This document shows positions 13,992 to 22,616 of a DNA stretch of 26,202 nucleotides, in pieces. Source of the stretch: Psychrobacter sp. GTDB lineage: Bacteria > Pseudomonadota > Gammaproteobacteria > Pseudomonadales > Moraxellaceae. Location of the stretch: the NCBI RefSeq assembly GCF_030454045.1, contig NZ_JAKDJE010000042.1, forward strand, positions 1 through 26,202. The letters run 5' to 3'. A model generated the notes under the pieces. The model did no database searches. It had not been told where the DNA came from and was given only the letters and a program-made list of their open reading frames with translations. Within the stretch, counting starts at the first letter, position 1. The number at the start of each line of letters is the position of its first letter. The position numbers and the translations under genes were made by a program.

Positions 13992-14714
13992 ATGGCCAAT
14001 CCTATTGTCAGTCGCGCAGAACTTGCGATCGGCGGTCAACCAATGACGGTCAAGGGCGTTATTCAAAAGACCAGCCTGTTACTTGGTTTATCAGCGATTA
14101 CTGGTGTGGGCTTTTTCTTTTACGCGCTTATGGCAGGTTTATCGCAAGGTTTTATTACAATGGCGGCCTTTGGTAGCATGATTGCTGCGTTTGTTCTCGC
14201 TCTTTTTATTACTTTCAAACCACAAAAAGCAAAGACGTTGGCGGTGCCTTACGCATTGCTAGAAGGTATCTTTTTGGGCGGTATCTCATTATTTTTTATG
14301 AGAATGTACCCAACCGTCCCAGTCACGGCGATGTGTGCAACCTTCGTCACTGCTGCGGTCATGCTAGGTCTATATCGCTCAGGTTTGGTAAAGGTTACTG
14401 AAAAGTTCCGTTCTATCGTGACCTCAGCCGTTATCGCTATCATGCTAGTTTATGTAGCACAGTGGGTACTGTCTTTAGTATTTAGCTCAACTTTACCGTT
14501 CTTGTTTGAAGGTGGCGCTATCGCTATTGGCTTTAGCTTGTTTGTGATTGTTATCGCTTCTTTTACGCTATTATTAGACTTTGACAATATCGATCGCGGT
14601 GTTGCCATGGGTATCTCAGAAGACTACGAATGGTTATTTAGTATTGGTATTCTTGCCACGCTAGTCTGGATGTACATTGAGTTCATGCGTCTATTGAGCT
14701 ATCTACAAGACTAA
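13992..14714 (+). CDS. Bax inhibitor-1/YccA-like membrane protein
   Basis: A 240-residue integral membrane protein with a short hydrophilic N-terminus (MANPIVSRAELAIGGQPMTV) and about seven hydrophobic helices, for example near residues 26-50, 55-75, 85-103, 110-127, 140-163, 170-193 and 215-235. The final segment, LLDFDNIDRGVAMGISEDYEWLFSIGILATLVWMYIEFMRLLS, matches the COG4760 branch of the BI-1 superfamily, in which the conserved acidic residues of the last helices are thought to sense pH or bind calcium. The cellular role in bacteria is not established. TAAGGAC before the ATG supports the start. It is a single-gene unit that converges on the P-type ATPase gene. Confidence 0.88.
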   Translation: MANPIVSRAELAIGGQPMTVKGVIQKTSLLLGLSAITGVGFFFYALMAGLSQGFITMAAFGSMIAAFVLALFITFKPQKAKTLAVPYALLEGIFLGGISLFFMRMYPTVPVTAMCATFVTAAVMLGLYRSGLVKVTEKFRSIVTSAVIAIMLVYVAQWVLSLVFSSTLPFLFEGGAIAIGFSLFVIVIASFTLLLDFDNIDRGVAMGISEDYEWLFSIGILATLVWMYIEFMRLLSYLQD

Positions 14715-14716
14715 TC

Positions 14717-14814
14717 AAATGACTCGATAGTAAATCTGTATAAAAAAACCGCCTGAGCTATTGATAAATGACTCGATAGTAAATCTGTATAAAAAAACCG
14801 CCTGAGCTATTGAT
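14717..14814. repeat. Perfect 49-bp tandem duplication (two units)
   Basis: Units 14717-14765 and 14766-14814 are identical over all 49 bases. Each contains the 5' arm (A-tract plus CCGCCTG) of the terminator that ends at 14833, but the 3' arm exists only once. This is a recent, uncorrected duplication, probably by replication slippage. Confidence 0.97.
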
Positions 14815-14833
14815 AGTTGCAGGCGGTTTTTTT
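14791..14833. terminator. Bidirectional intrinsic terminator with a duplicated upstream arm
   Basis: AAAAAAACCGCCTG (14791-14804) pairs with CAGGCGGTTTTTTT (14820-14833) around a 15-base loop. It serves the convergent BI-1-like and P-type ATPase genes. The tandem duplication supplies a second, identical 5' arm at 14742-14755, which would form the same stem with a 64-base loop. Confidence 0.9.
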
Positions 14834-14862
14834 ATGGGCAAACTTTGAGAGCTATAGTTCAA

Positions 14863-17661
14863 CTAAGCCCGCTTTAGGCGTAGCGCGTTTAATACCACAA
14901 ACAATGAGCTGAGTGACATGCCGATGGCAGCGAGCCAAGGTGGTACATACCCTAAAGCCGCTGGTATCAGCACGATACTATTATAAGCCAAAGCCCAGCG
15001 GAAGTTTTGCTTGATGATGCGCTCTGTTTTATCAGAGATACGTTTGGCCGCAGTGATGGCCTCAATTTTCCCATTTAAGATAATACTGTCGCTAGATACT
15101 TGTGCCAAATCTGCAGCACCGGCAATTGAGGTGGATACATCTGCCGCTGCCAATACTGGCGCATCATTGATGCCATCACCCACCATCAGTACGACAGCAC
15201 CTTTAGATTGTAACTGCTGAATATGATTGACTTTATCAGTCGGTGATAGACCATTATAAGCTGATTGTATCCCTAAATTCTCAGCCATCACGAGCGCTTG
15301 CGGGCTTGGGTCACCCGTCAACATCACAGACTCAATACCTAGACCTTTGAGCGTATCGAGCATCGATTGGGTACTATCACGTACCTTGTCATTAAAATAA
15401 AAGCACGCCAGCACCTGCCAGTCATTTGTATCAGGTTTCTGGCTCGATAAGACAACCACTGAGCTGGCACGCTGAGCGACCAAGTCAATGTTCAAATCAT
15501 TGTTCGTATTGACCTCATTGGCACTGCCACTGGTTTTATCTAACGCAAAATTCACATGACCAATGCGATATACCATGCCATCAATCATGGCTTCCACCCC
15601 GCCTGCGGGATAATACTGCATGGCCCTCGTCGGTGGCAGATGTAACTGATAGGCAGCGGTAAGCAGCGCGTGTGCAATGGGATGACGACTCCCTACTTCT
15701 AGGGCAGCTGCGATTGCCAATAGTTTATCTTTTTGTGCTGTTGATGTTGAGTTATCAGAATCAGTCTGGTTTACTGGCTCGATTATCTCAATATTTAATA
15801 AATTTGGCTTCCCATAAGTAAGCGTACCTGTTTTATCAAAAGCAACATGTGTAATTTCAGCCAATGTTTGCAGCGTATGCCCGCGCGTCGTCAAAAAACC
15901 ATAGCTTGCCAGACGATTGGTCGAGACAGTCAAAGCAATTGGCGTCGCCAACGATAGTGCACACGGACAAGTAGCAACCAATACTGCCACCGTTGCCCAA
16001 ATAGCTTGGCTTGGGTCAACGATATACCAGCCAACAAACACTAAAACTGATAGCACTAAGATACGCGCCACAAACCAACGTGCCAGTTTATCTGCTTGCT
16101 GTGCAAGTTTAGGCTTTTCGCTCATGGCGCGGTTCATCAGTCTATCAATCAGCCCTATTTGACTGTCTTTTGGTAATGCCGTCACCAACATCTCAAACGG
16201 CTGGCTATCGTTTTGCGCACCGCCAACAATATAATCGCCTTGGGACTTAATGATTAAATCACCTTCGCCTGTCAGTAGGCTTTGCGAGACTGTTGCAGTA
16301 GGACTTAACAAAATACCATCACTGATAATCTCAGAACCCGCTTCAACTAAAATAATATCACCCACTTGCAAGCTATGAGCTGTCACCATTTGCTTTGATG
16401 CTGCATCACCTGCTAACTGTGCTGTCACATTCTGTTGATGACGTGACTGCTGCCAATCTTGAGCAATACGTAACGTGAACTGATAGACGTTGGTATCCAT
16501 ACCCTTCATAAAGTTAGGCATGATGTCTGCCGTCGCACCTGATGCCTGTTGAGCCCCACCTTCAGCGTTGTCACTTTGCTGAGATTCATGGTCTTTGAGC
16601 TGCTGCAAGATGCGCTCTGCCGCTGTTTTATCTTCAGCCACTTTTTGTACCAGTACAGGCTCTACTACGACCAGATCATTGGCCATGGTCGCGGCTTTTA
16701 GACGGGCATTGTGCTCGATATAGCGTCCTGCCAGCAAAAAGAAAATAAACATGCTAACCGAGTCATAGTATGTCTCCCCTTGTCCAGTGATTGTGGCGTA
16801 TAGACTGGCAAAGAATGTGATAATCAAGGCAAGGCTAACAGGCACATCCATATTGACTTGGCGCGCACGAATCGCTGACCATGCTGAGCTAAAAAACGGA
16901 ATACCGGCATAAAAGAAAACAGGCGTACTCACGAATAAAGATACCCAACGCAAAAAGTCACGTTGAAATATCAACATGTCGCTATATTCACCAAAATATA
17001 GTGCAACGGCATACATCATCGCTTGCATCGAACCGAGTGCCGCGATGCCAAGACGCAATAGCATTTGGCTATTGTGACGTGCCAGCATAGCTTCATGGGT
17101 ATCTTGCCGATAAGGCTTGGCGTCGTAGCCAATCTCATTGATGACCGCTAGGATGCGGCTAATCGGTAACTTATCTTCATTCCAAATGACCCGCATACGC
17201 TGGTTGGTCAAATTCACCTGACACTTACTAATGCCTTCTAGCTCATCGAGACGCGACTCAATCAACCATGTACAGGCCGCACAGCGCAAATTATTAACAG
17301 ACAGCTCCGCCACCGACAGCCCATCTTGCGCATATACGAACTGCGACTTTATCTCGTCATGATCATATACCTCAAGACGCGTCAGCTGGGTCGGTAAGCT
17401 TGCTGTACGGTTAATCTCCGAACGGTCAAGATAATATTGCTCAAGACCAGCCTCTACGATGCTCTGAGCTGCTAACTGACAGCCCATACAACACATCTCA
17501 CGAGACTTGCCTAGAATCTCAGTATGAAACGGCGGCTGAGGCACTGGATCACCGCAATGGAAGCAGTGATCAGCAAGGGGTAGCACCAAGCCATCAGTGA
17601 TGGAGTTGTCTTTATAAGGATGATTGGTAGCAGATGATACTGATGATGGGATACTAGACAT
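14863..17661 (-). CDS. CcoI/FixI-type copper-translocating P1B-type ATPase
   Basis: Predicted inner membrane ATPase that exports copper, probably for insertion into cytochrome oxidase. The 932-residue protein begins with a cysteine-rich metal-binding region typical of the CcoI/FixI branch (CFHC at 33-36, CCMGC at 57-61) and a heavy-metal-associated domain with CAAC at 127-130. Transmembrane helices follow from about 200, then the actuator TGE (464-466), the CPC metal site (565-567) in helix six, the phosphorylation motif DKTGT with Asp609, and the hinge GDGINDAP near residue 845. Between the fourth helix and the actuator domain lies an unusually long Gln/Ala-rich stretch (about 340-425). No cco oxidase genes are visible nearby, so the cbb3 link rests on family resemblance. 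The ribosome-binding site AAGGAAG is 11 bases from the ATG, slightly far. Confidence 0.9.
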   Translation of the reverse strand: MSSIPSSVSSATNHPYKDNSITDGLVLPLADHCFHCGDPVPQPPFHTEILGKSREMCCMGCQLAAQSIVEAGLEQYYLDRSEINRTASLPTQLTRLEVYDHDEIKSQFVYAQDGLSVAELSVNNLRCAACTWLIESRLDELEGISKCQVNLTNQRMRVIWNEDKLPISRILAVINEIGYDAKPYRQDTHEAMLARHNSQMLLRLGIAALGSMQAMMYAVALYFGEYSDMLIFQRDFLRWVSLFVSTPVFFYAGIPFFSSAWSAIRARQVNMDVPVSLALIITFFASLYATITGQGETYYDSVSMFIFFLLAGRYIEHNARLKAATMANDLVVVEPVLVQKVAEDKTAAERILQQLKDHESQQSDNAEGGAQQASGATADIMPNFMKGMDTNVYQFTLRIAQDWQQSRHQQNVTAQLAGDAASKQMVTAHSLQVGDIILVEAGSEIISDGILLSPTATVSQSLLTGEGDLIIKSQGDYIVGGAQNDSQPFEMLVTALPKDSQIGLIDRLMNRAMSEKPKLAQQADKLARWFVARILVLSVLVFVGWYIVDPSQAIWATVAVLVATCPCALSLATPIALTVSTNRLASYGFLTTRGHTLQTLAEITHVAFDKTGTLTYGKPNLLNIEIIEPVNQTDSDNSTSTAQKDKLLAIAAALEVGSRHPIAHALLTAAYQLHLPPTRAMQYYPAGGVEAMIDGMVYRIGHVNFALDKTSGSANEVNTNNDLNIDLVAQRASSVVVLSSQKPDTNDWQVLACFYFNDKVRDSTQSMLDTLKGLGIESVMLTGDPSPQALVMAENLGIQSAYNGLSPTDKVNHIQQLQSKGAVVLMVGDGINDAPVLAAADVSTSIAGAADLAQVSSDSIILNGKIEAITAAKRISDKTERIIKQNFRWALAYNSIVLIPAALGYVPPWLAAIGMSLSSLFVVLNALRLKRA

Positions 17662-17910
17662 AGTCGCGCTTACTTCCTTTGACAGGCTTGCTCAAAATGC
17701 ATTCGTTTAAGGCAAACTTGCTCTGATTGACTGTACTGTACGTCGTGCAACAGAGCCACTTTTCATCACATGAATATCACTATTGTTAGTAGCACAATAT
17801 TGATAACAAATGGCTAATAGCAAATAACTAGCAACGGCGGATTCATACAAAATACATCATGGTACTTATCATAGATTGTTATCTTACATGGCGTTTATTA
17901 AGCCAATTGA

Positions 17911-17946
17911 AAGATGCTGATACTTGATTACAAGTATCAGTATTTT
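17911..17946. other. Long hairpin in a divergent intergenic region
   Basis: CTGATACTTG (17917-17926) and CAAGTATCAG (17931-17940) are perfect arms around an ATTA loop. Pairing extends outward to a 16-bp stem with two G-T wobbles and ends in TTTT on the plus strand. It is terminator-like, but neither flanking gene ends here. It could end a small plus-strand RNA or act as an operator. Confidence 0.6.
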
Positions 17947-18034
17947 AGTAGAGATTATACTACAAGCAATCACCCTAGGCAGTACCAATGCTTATGGTCT
18001 AATACCAATGAATGCCCTCGCTAACGATGATAGA

Positions 18035-18063
18035 TTGAAAAATTTGTCAATTTGCGTCATTAT
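18035..18063 (+). promoter_or_regulatory. Candidate sigma70 promoter for mrcB
   Basis: A -35 TTGAAA (18035-18040) and a -10 CATTAT (18058-18063) are separated by 17 bp. Transcription would start near 18070, about 29 nt before the assigned GTG. Confidence 0.5.
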
Positions 18064-18098
18064 GAGGCAGTTTTTTATCCAAAAATGGTGCGACATCC

Positions 18099-20606
18099 GT
18101 GCAAAAATCCAATTTTAAGTTACCAAATACCAAGCTATCACCATCATCTAAGCCTGCTATGAATGCCTTACCTTCACAGCAGCGCGGCTTGGTATTTAGT
18201 AGTCTTCTCTTAATTACCATCATCGCTGGCATGGTGCTATTTGCACTGTATTTGGTCAAGCTTGATCGCACCATTACCCATAAGTTTGAAGGTAAACGCT
18301 GGGATATTCCAGCCAAAGTATATTCGCAGCCGCTAGAGCTGTATCAGGGCGCGAATGTCGATAGAGATACGATGAAGACATGGCTTGAGTTGCTTAATTA
18401 TCAAAGCAACAAGTCTTATGATCGTACTGGCACTTATCATAGATCGGGTAATACTTATTTTATCCATACGCGCGGCTTTACCTATAGCTCAAGCGATATA
18501 GATGCTGAGCAAGTCATTAAAATGACCATTGCTGGCAATAAAGTAGACTCTATCCAAAGCACCGTGCCTGCCAAAAGTGGCATTATTCGCCTAGAGCCTG
18601 TGAATATCGGTGGTATCTATCCAGATAGTAATGAGGATCGGATGGTTGTCTCTTTAGATGACGTGCCTCAACCCTTGATTGATGCTTTGATTGCCACTGA
18701 AGATCGGGCATTTTATGAGCATAAAGGTGTATCAATACGCGGTATCGCTCGTGCTGTGTTCAATAATTTCTCTGGAGGCGCAAGGCAAGGTGGCTCGACC
18801 ATCACCCAGCAGCTGATAAAAAACTTCTATCTCAATTCAGATCGTACCATCAAACGCAAGGCCAATGAAGCATTGATGGCGGTATTGCTTGAGCTGCACT
18901 ATAGTAAAGATGAGATTCTACAAACATATCTGAACGAGATTTATCTGGGTCAAAACGGCAATCGTTCCATCAATGGTTTTGGTTTGGCCTCACAGTTCTA
19001 TTTTGACAAGCCGCTTAATGAGCTGCGTATAGACCAGCAAGCCATGTTGGTTGGTATGGCAAAGGGACCAAGCATATATAACCCGCGCCGTAATCCAAAT
19101 GACTCAAAAGCACGCCGTGACGTAGTGCTTGGCAACATGCTAACGATGGGTAAGTTAAGTCAAGAAGAGTATGACAAAGCATTGGAGCAGCCACTTGGTA
19201 TTGTAGACAAACCCGCTGAAGGCAAAAGTCAGTTCCCTGATTTCTTGGACATCGTCAAACGTGAGCTGAATGATGTCTATTACTCTGATGATCTCAAAAA
19301 TGAAGGTCTTATTATCATTAGTACCCTAGACCCTATTGCCCAGTTGGCAGCAGACAAAGCAGTTGATAGAAAACTGGGCGAGCTGCGCCGTAGAGGTAGC
19401 AAGACTAAAGACTTACAAGGCGCCCTCGTTAGTGCCAACCCTGAGACTGGCGAATTGGTCTCTGTCGTTGGTAGTGGCAGTGAGTTCACAGGTTTCAACC
19501 GAGCAGTTGATGCTAAGCGTCAAGTCGGCTCCTTATTAAAGCCAATCATTTATATGACGGCACTTGAAAGTGGGCGTTATAATTTGGCAAGCTCAGTAGA
19601 CGACTCACCTATCACAGTCAACTTAGGCGATGGTAGCGAGTGGAACCCTAAAAACTATGACAATCGTGATCATGGCTACGTGCCACTGACCACGGGTCTG
19701 GCACAATCTTATAACCAAGCGGCAGTACGCTTAGGCATGGAGTTTGGGGTTGATACCTTTGCCAAACAACTACGACGCATGGGCCTTAAAGAAAAGGTTC
19801 CACCGTACCCATCCGCCTTATTAGGCTCAGTCAACCTCAGTCCGATGGATATGTTGGGTATTTACCAGGTCTTTGCGACTGGTGGTTTCCGTACACCTAT
19901 TCATAGTATCCGTACAGTAATCGATAATCGTGGCCGTATTTTGCAGCGCACTGGCCTTAACACTCAGCGTAGTATCCCACCTGAGACCAATTTTTTGACC
20001 AACTATGCACTACAGCAAGTGGTTTCAAGTGGTAGCGCCAGACGCGCTCAATCGCTTGGTAGCAACTTGAATCTTGCAGGAAAAACAGGAACCACCAATG
20101 ACTACCGTGATGCGTGGTTTGCAGGCTATAGTGGCAACTATGTCAGTGTCGTTTGGGTTGGGCGTGATGACAACAAACCCATCGGTCTAAGCGGTGGTAG
20201 CGGTGCTCTTCCAGTTTGGGTGGATTATATGAAACGCCTCAAACTGACTCCTTTGGCGCTACCTGAGCCAGAAGGTATCGAATGGTTATGGCTTGAGAAC
20301 AACTCAGGCAAACTGTCTAATGAGCGCTGTGCAAATGCGCGCTACTTACCAGTAATGTCAGCGCATTTACCAGAGGAAGCCAGTAGTTGTGCGCTAAACT
20401 TGTACCAACAAGAGCGTGCACGCGAACAAACGCAATTCCAAAACCAGCAAAGTGCTATCAACCAGCAACGCCGCCGCGAAGGTCTACAGATTCCAAATGG
20501 TGAAGCCGTTGAGCCTGAGGGTGCAGAAGACAGTGATGGACAAGATAATAATGAAGGTCAAAGCCGTGCTGACACTTGGTACGACCGTGCTGTTGAATGG
20601 TTTTAA
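18099..20606 (+). CDS. mrcB: Penicillin-binding protein 1b (bifunctional transglycosylase/transpeptidase)
   Basis: Class A PBP that polymerises glycan strands from lipid II and crosslinks the peptides at the inner membrane. The 835-residue protein has one N-terminal anchor (about 31-53), a UB2H-like region starting at WDIPAKVYSQPLEL that marks PBP1b rather than PBP1a, and a GT51 domain with catalytic Glu201 in EDRAFYEH and the GGSTITQQLIKN motif. The transpeptidase domain has SLLK at 478-481 (Ser478), SYN at 537-539 and KTGT at 662-665. The tail is Gln-rich, then acidic. The start is uncertain: the GTG at 18099 fits the promoter but lacks a ribosome-binding site, and an ATG at 18159 (residue 21) is the alternative. 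It is followed after 45 bp by a lipoprotein gene, probably in one operon. Confidence 0.96.
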   Translation: MQKSNFKLPNTKLSPSSKPAMNALPSQQRGLVFSSLLLITIIAGMVLFALYLVKLDRTITHKFEGKRWDIPAKVYSQPLELYQGANVDRDTMKTWLELLNYQSNKSYDRTGTYHRSGNTYFIHTRGFTYSSSDIDAEQVIKMTIAGNKVDSIQSTVPAKSGIIRLEPVNIGGIYPDSNEDRMVVSLDDVPQPLIDALIATEDRAFYEHKGVSIRGIARAVFNNFSGGARQGGSTITQQLIKNFYLNSDRTIKRKANEALMAVLLELHYSKDEILQTYLNEIYLGQNGNRSINGFGLASQFYFDKPLNELRIDQQAMLVGMAKGPSIYNPRRNPNDSKARRDVVLGNMLTMGKLSQEEYDKALEQPLGIVDKPAEGKSQFPDFLDIVKRELNDVYYSDDLKNEGLIIISTLDPIAQLAADKAVDRKLGELRRRGSKTKDLQGALVSANPETGELVSVVGSGSEFTGFNRAVDAKRQVGSLLKPIIYMTALESGRYNLASSVDDSPITVNLGDGSEWNPKNYDNRDHGYVPLTTGLAQSYNQAAVRLGMEFGVDTFAKQLRRMGLKEKVPPYPSALLGSVNLSPMDMLGIYQVFATGGFRTPIHSIRTVIDNRGRILQRTGLNTQRSIPPETNFLTNYALQQVVSSGSARRAQSLGSNLNLAGKTGTTNDYRDAWFAGYSGNYVSVVWVGRDDNKPIGLSGGSGALPVWVDYMKRLKLTPLALPEPEGIEWLWLENNSGKLSNERCANARYLPVMSAHLPEEASSCALNLYQQERAREQTQFQNQQSAINQQRRREGLQIPNGEAVEPEGAEDSDGQDNNEGQSRADTWYDRAVEWF

Positions 20607-20651
20607 CATTGGCTCTAGTCTTTCGCTTTTAATATGAAAAAAGGTCTCAAC

Positions 20652-21464
20652 ATGTTCTCATCTCTACAGCAACTTGTCTTTGTAAAACAAACAATGACTC
20701 AGTGGCAAAAAAAACAACTATCGCCTAAGACAATCGTTGTCAGCGGTATGGTGTTTGGCATGCTGAGCCTAAGTGCTTGTCAAAATGCGCCAAACAACAC
20801 AGCTGCGATGAGAACCACAAGCACTCAGCCAGCTCCAACATCGCAGCCGTCAATGCCATCAACACCGACTGTAACGCAGGCGCCCATTGTTAAAACAGAG
20901 AATGAAAACGAGTATCCCGTTGAGCCTTATGTGCCATCTGAGCAGCCCGAATCGCCAAACCCCTTAACACAAGAAACGCCGGTCTTTACGCCCCCAGCTC
21001 CGGTGGTAACGCAGCCTGATACAAGTATCTCTATCCCTTCTCGCAATGATTACATAATCTCTGAGCCGCCAGCACCGTCACACAATGAGCTGCTTGAGCA
21101 AGCAAGGAAAAACTCTCAGCAGCGCGCGCAACGAGCCGCCAGTAACAACAGCACGCTGCCTGCATTTCGTAATCTGATGCAAGTGGGCATAAATCAGTTA
21201 AAATCAGGACAACTGACCAATGCTGAAAGCAGTTTTACGCGCGCACAGCGCTTGGCACCCAAATCATCTGCTGTGTACTTTTATTTGGCACAAGTCGCCC
21301 TAAAAAAGAACCAACCTCGCAAGGCAGAAGCCATGGCACGGCGTGGTCTTAGCGTCTCTCAAGACAGTACTCGCAGACGGGCATTGTGGCAAATTGTTTT
21401 ACATTCAGGGCTAGCACAAAACAACTCACGCGTTGTCAGTGAAGCAAAACAAGCGTTACGCTAG
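20652..21464 (+). CDS. lpoP: TPR-containing lipoprotein, probable PBP1b activator LpoP
   Basis: A 270-residue predicted lipoprotein: a hydrophobic segment ending in the lipobox LSAC (Cys43), then a Pro/Thr/Gln-rich linker to about residue 135, then a helical tetratricopeptide-like domain from about 165 to the end (LMQVGINQLKSGQLTNAESSF, then RLAPKSSAVYFYLAQVALKK). In Pseudomonas aeruginosa the lipoprotein LpoP, with TPR repeats and encoded beside the PBP1b gene, is the activator of that enzyme and replaces the unrelated LpoB of E. coli. Architecture and position just after mrcB fit this; identity is inferred, not aligned. The start at 20652 is preferred because AAGG (20641-20644) lies seven bases upstream. 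An in-frame ATG at 20634 and one at 20694, which would give a more usual signal length, are alternatives. Confidence 0.75.
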   Translation: MFSSLQQLVFVKQTMTQWQKKQLSPKTIVVSGMVFGMLSLSACQNAPNNTAAMRTTSTQPAPTSQPSMPSTPTVTQAPIVKTENENEYPVEPYVPSEQPESPNPLTQETPVFTPPAPVVTQPDTSISIPSRNDYIISEPPAPSHNELLEQARKNSQQRAQRAASNNSTLPAFRNLMQVGINQLKSGQLTNAESSFTRAQRLAPKSSAVYFYLAQVALKKNQPRKAEAMARRGLSVSQDSTRRRALWQIVLHSGLAQNNSRVVSEAKQALR

Positions 21465-21526
21465 CACTTACTCACTATATTTACCCTTTATTCAAAAACA
21501 CTTTTATTTAGCTTAAGGTTATCGTT

Positions 21527-22453
21527 ATGGCATGGCAACAACTGCATTTACAATGTGAAAAATCAAGCGTCGATTTGGCTGAAGCGCTGCTCTTAGAAGC
21601 GGGTGCGCTATCTATTGCCCTAGACGATGCAGGCGATCAACCTCTGTTTGAGCCACTCCCAGGCGAGTCACCATTATGGGATAAGGTTATATTAACAGGA
21701 CTATTTGATGCCGCTACCGATGCTGGCAGTCGTCAAGCAGTTGAGCAGCTCAGTCATGAAATTGCAGCACAAGTCCAAGCCACTCGTATTTGGCTAACGG
21801 CTGTCGATGATAAAGACTGGGAGCGCGAATGGATGAGCAACTATCATCCTATCGAATGTGCCAATGACTTATGGATCGTACCTGATTGGTTAACACCGCC
21901 CAATCCTAAAGCGACGAATATCATTATGGATCCAGGTTTGGCCTTTGGTACTGGCTATCATGCCACGACTCGCTTGTGTCTTGACTGGCTAACAGAACAA
22001 GACCTAACAGACAAAGTAGTCATCGACTATGGTTGCGGTTCAGGCATCTTAGGTATTGCGGCCCTCTTACTGGGCGCACGCCAAGTATATGCCGTCGATA
22101 TTGACCCACAAGCGGTGCTTGCCACCAATCAAAATGCCGAGCGCAATCATGTTGGTGAGCGCTTGCAAGCCTTTTTGCCAGAAGAGTTCACAGAATACTG
22201 CGCACAGCACAATGTTTTACCTGTAGAGGTGGTGGTCGCCAATATTTTGGCAAAACCATTGATTAGTTTGGCCCCTTATTTCTCAACCCTGATTGCACCA
22301 AAAGGTCGAATCGTACTGGCCGGTCTAATCGAATCACAAACTGAGCAAGTTATGGACGCCTATCAGCCTTATTTTGCGCTCGATCCTAAGCATGCTTTTA
22401 ACGCGCAAGAAGACCAACAATGGCAGCGTCTGTCTGGTACATTTACTGGCTAG
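21527..22453 (+). CDS. prmA: Ribosomal protein L11 methyltransferase
   Basis: SAM-dependent enzyme that trimethylates ribosomal protein L11 in the cytoplasm. The 308-residue product has the usual small N-terminal substrate-recognition domain, a linker near DWEREWMSNYHPIE (98-110), the family signature MDPGLAFGTGYHATT (134-148), the SAM-binding DYGCGSGILGIAAL (167-180), and VVANILAKPL with the NIL motif near residue 240. The signature reads GTGYHATT where many homologues have GTGTHPTT, a minor change. TTAAGG upstream of the ATG supports the start. It follows the lipoprotein gene by 62 bp and may belong to the same transcript. With prmB at the other end of the window, both L3 and L11 modification enzymes are present. 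Confidence 0.96.
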   Translation: MAWQQLHLQCEKSSVDLAEALLLEAGALSIALDDAGDQPLFEPLPGESPLWDKVILTGLFDAATDAGSRQAVEQLSHEIAAQVQATRIWLTAVDDKDWEREWMSNYHPIECANDLWIVPDWLTPPNPKATNIIMDPGLAFGTGYHATTRLCLDWLTEQDLTDKVVIDYGCGSGILGIAALLLGARQVYAVDIDPQAVLATNQNAERNHVGERLQAFLPEEFTEYCAQHNVLPVEVVVANILAKPLISLAPYFSTLIAPKGRIVLAGLIESQTEQVMDAYQPYFALDPKHAFNAQEDQQWQRLSGTFTG

Positions 22454-22616
22454 CAACATTTAATTACATCTGTTACGATAGAGGGCAGTCAAGCGTTACA
22501 GGTTTGACGCCACTCTGTCTTTGCTCATGAATCATAGTATCTCAAAAAGCACGATAGGTAGTTGTTGGTGAGTGGCTACGCGGTATAGACAACCATACTT
22601 TTTTGGATTCGACCCT

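Larger units (their letters stand above)
17662..18098. other. Divergent intergenic region between the P-type ATPase gene and mrcB
   Basis: This 437-bp stretch contains the long hairpin at 17911-17946 and an mrcB promoter candidate at 18035-18063. No convincing promoter or FNR box (TTGAT-N4-ATCAA) was found for the ATPase gene, and no coding frame of merit was seen. Confidence 0.6.

Noticed and set aside
17662..17770. FNR/ANR box upstream of the CcoI-like ATPase
   Set aside because: TTGAC fragments occur, but none has the TTGAT-N4-ATCAA spacing.
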